64,000 bases of DNA from Shinella sp032095155. GTDB taxonomy: Bacteria > Pseudomonadota > Alphaproteobacteria > Rhizobiales > Rhizobiaceae. Of this stretch, positions 63,801-64,000 are shown in pieces; positions within the stretch are counted from its first letter, which is position 1; every line of letters begins with the position of its first letter. The notes beneath the pieces are model-generated. The model had not been told where the DNA came from and made no database searches. It worked only from the letters and a program-made list of their open reading frames with translations. The DNA is taken from NCBI RefSeq assembly GCF_049199905.1, contig NZ_JBLZPK010000024.1:99684-163683 (forward strand), read 5' to 3'. The position numbers and the translations under genes were made by a program.

Positions 63801-63819
63801 GAAAGTCTCTGCGGTCTGG

Positions 63820-63908
63820 AGCATGTCCAGCCGAAGCGAGATCGCTTCGGCGTCGGATGATGCGGTTAAAACGGAACCCCTGGAGCATTTCCGGTGAACC
63901 GGATGCTC
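63820..63908. repeat. RIME-like intergenic palindromic element
   Basis: CCGAAGCGA (63833-63841 region) pairs with TCGCTTCGG around GA, and GAGCAT (63883-63888) with ATGCTC (63903-63908) with inner CCGGT/AACCGG arms. From memory, both palindromes match elements repeated widely in Rhizobium/Agrobacterium intergenic regions. The element separates two genes of the same direction and could form an intercistronic mRNA structure. Confidence 0.7.
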
Positions 63909-63916
63909 TGGGAGGA

Positions 63917-64000
63917 TCAGGTAACGTCGAGCAATCCGGCATAGACGCCGGGGGCGGAATTGGGGATCGGCATGGCGCCGACCGTCTTTTCGTAGAAGGC
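63917..64000 (-). CDS. C-terminal end of an unidentified - strand gene
   Basis: An open frame enters from the right edge and ends at TGA (63917-63919). The last 27 residues include PIPNSAPGVYAGLLDVT and have a protein-like composition. They are too short to name the family. It lies just upstream of the hexosaminidase on the same strand, so a role in amino-sugar uptake or metabolism is likely. Confidence 0.6.
   Translation of the reverse strand, partial: AFYEKTVGAMPIPNSAPGVYAGLLDVT

Overview
The window is GC-rich DNA (low-to-mid 60s % GC by eye) from an alphaproteobacterium, most probably a Rhizobiaceae member (Rhizobium, Agrobacterium, Shinella or Ensifer type). The grounds are the gene families present and two intergenic palindromic elements of the RIME type (13472-13573 and about 63820-63908). 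No rRNA, tRNA, insertion sequence, prophage or CRISPR array was seen. Nearly all genes are catabolic, transport, regulatory or small-molecule biosynthetic, so this looks like an accessory replicon or a chromosomal niche-adaptation region.

Layout. (1) 1-8481, + strand: a carbohydrate operon with an RbsA-type dual ATPase (5' end outside the window), permease, SorC regulator, aldo/keto reductase, GlpD-like dehydrogenase, LsrF/DhnA-type aldolase and LyxK-like FGGY kinase. It resembles lsr in transporter, regulator, kinase and aldolase, but carries polyol-type redox enzymes. (2) 8478-13472: a GMC oxidoreductase, an alpha/beta hydrolase, a candidate anti-Shine-Dalgarno sRNA with a strong terminator, and a membrane GGDEF-EAL protein. 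(3) 13570-20680: a 5-oxoproline module with GntR regulator, NRAMP-like permease, PxpA, DUF1445 protein, fused PxpB-PxpC and a biotin carboxylase carrying its own biotinyl domain. (4) 20760-23727: agmatine deiminase, a putrescine-type binding protein and a LuxR-type regulator. (5) 23792-29615, - strand: an uncharacterised operon of GNAT protein, asparagine synthetase, acyl carrier protein, AMP-dependent ligase and ammonia-dependent NAD-synthetase homologue. (6) 29748-30983: a glutaredoxin-MauE membrane fusion and a divergent MerR regulator sharing a textbook 20-bp-spacer promoter. (7) 30995-43470, - strand: an amine-catabolic region. A flavoprotein with the active-site signature of histamine dehydrogenase heads an eight-gene operon (Pot-type ABC importer, RidA, DUF1028, M20 deacylase). 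Aldehyde dehydrogenase, LysR and a flavin monooxygenase lie behind it. (8) 43599-49219: a tyrosine-phosphatase-like protein, an SMP-30 lactonase, MacA-MacB and a Nudix protein. (9) 49328-56665: a second uncharacterised biosynthetic cluster with ketoacyl synthase III, OleD-like reductase, metallo-beta-lactamase-fold hydrolase, F390-synthetase-like ligase, GNAT-like protein, Rieske oxygenase and a convergent ATP-grasp ligase. (10) 56718-60410: LysR, a divergent adenine-deaminase-like hydrolase and a YczE-type membrane protein. (11) 60574-64000: a ROK regulator convergent with a GH20 hexosaminidase, then the end of another - strand gene.

The most rewarding parts are the predicted histamine/diamine operon (7) and the two compact amide/acyl-activating clusters (5 and 9). 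Next come the biotin carboxylase beside PxpBC (3) and several regulatory sites readable directly from sequence.
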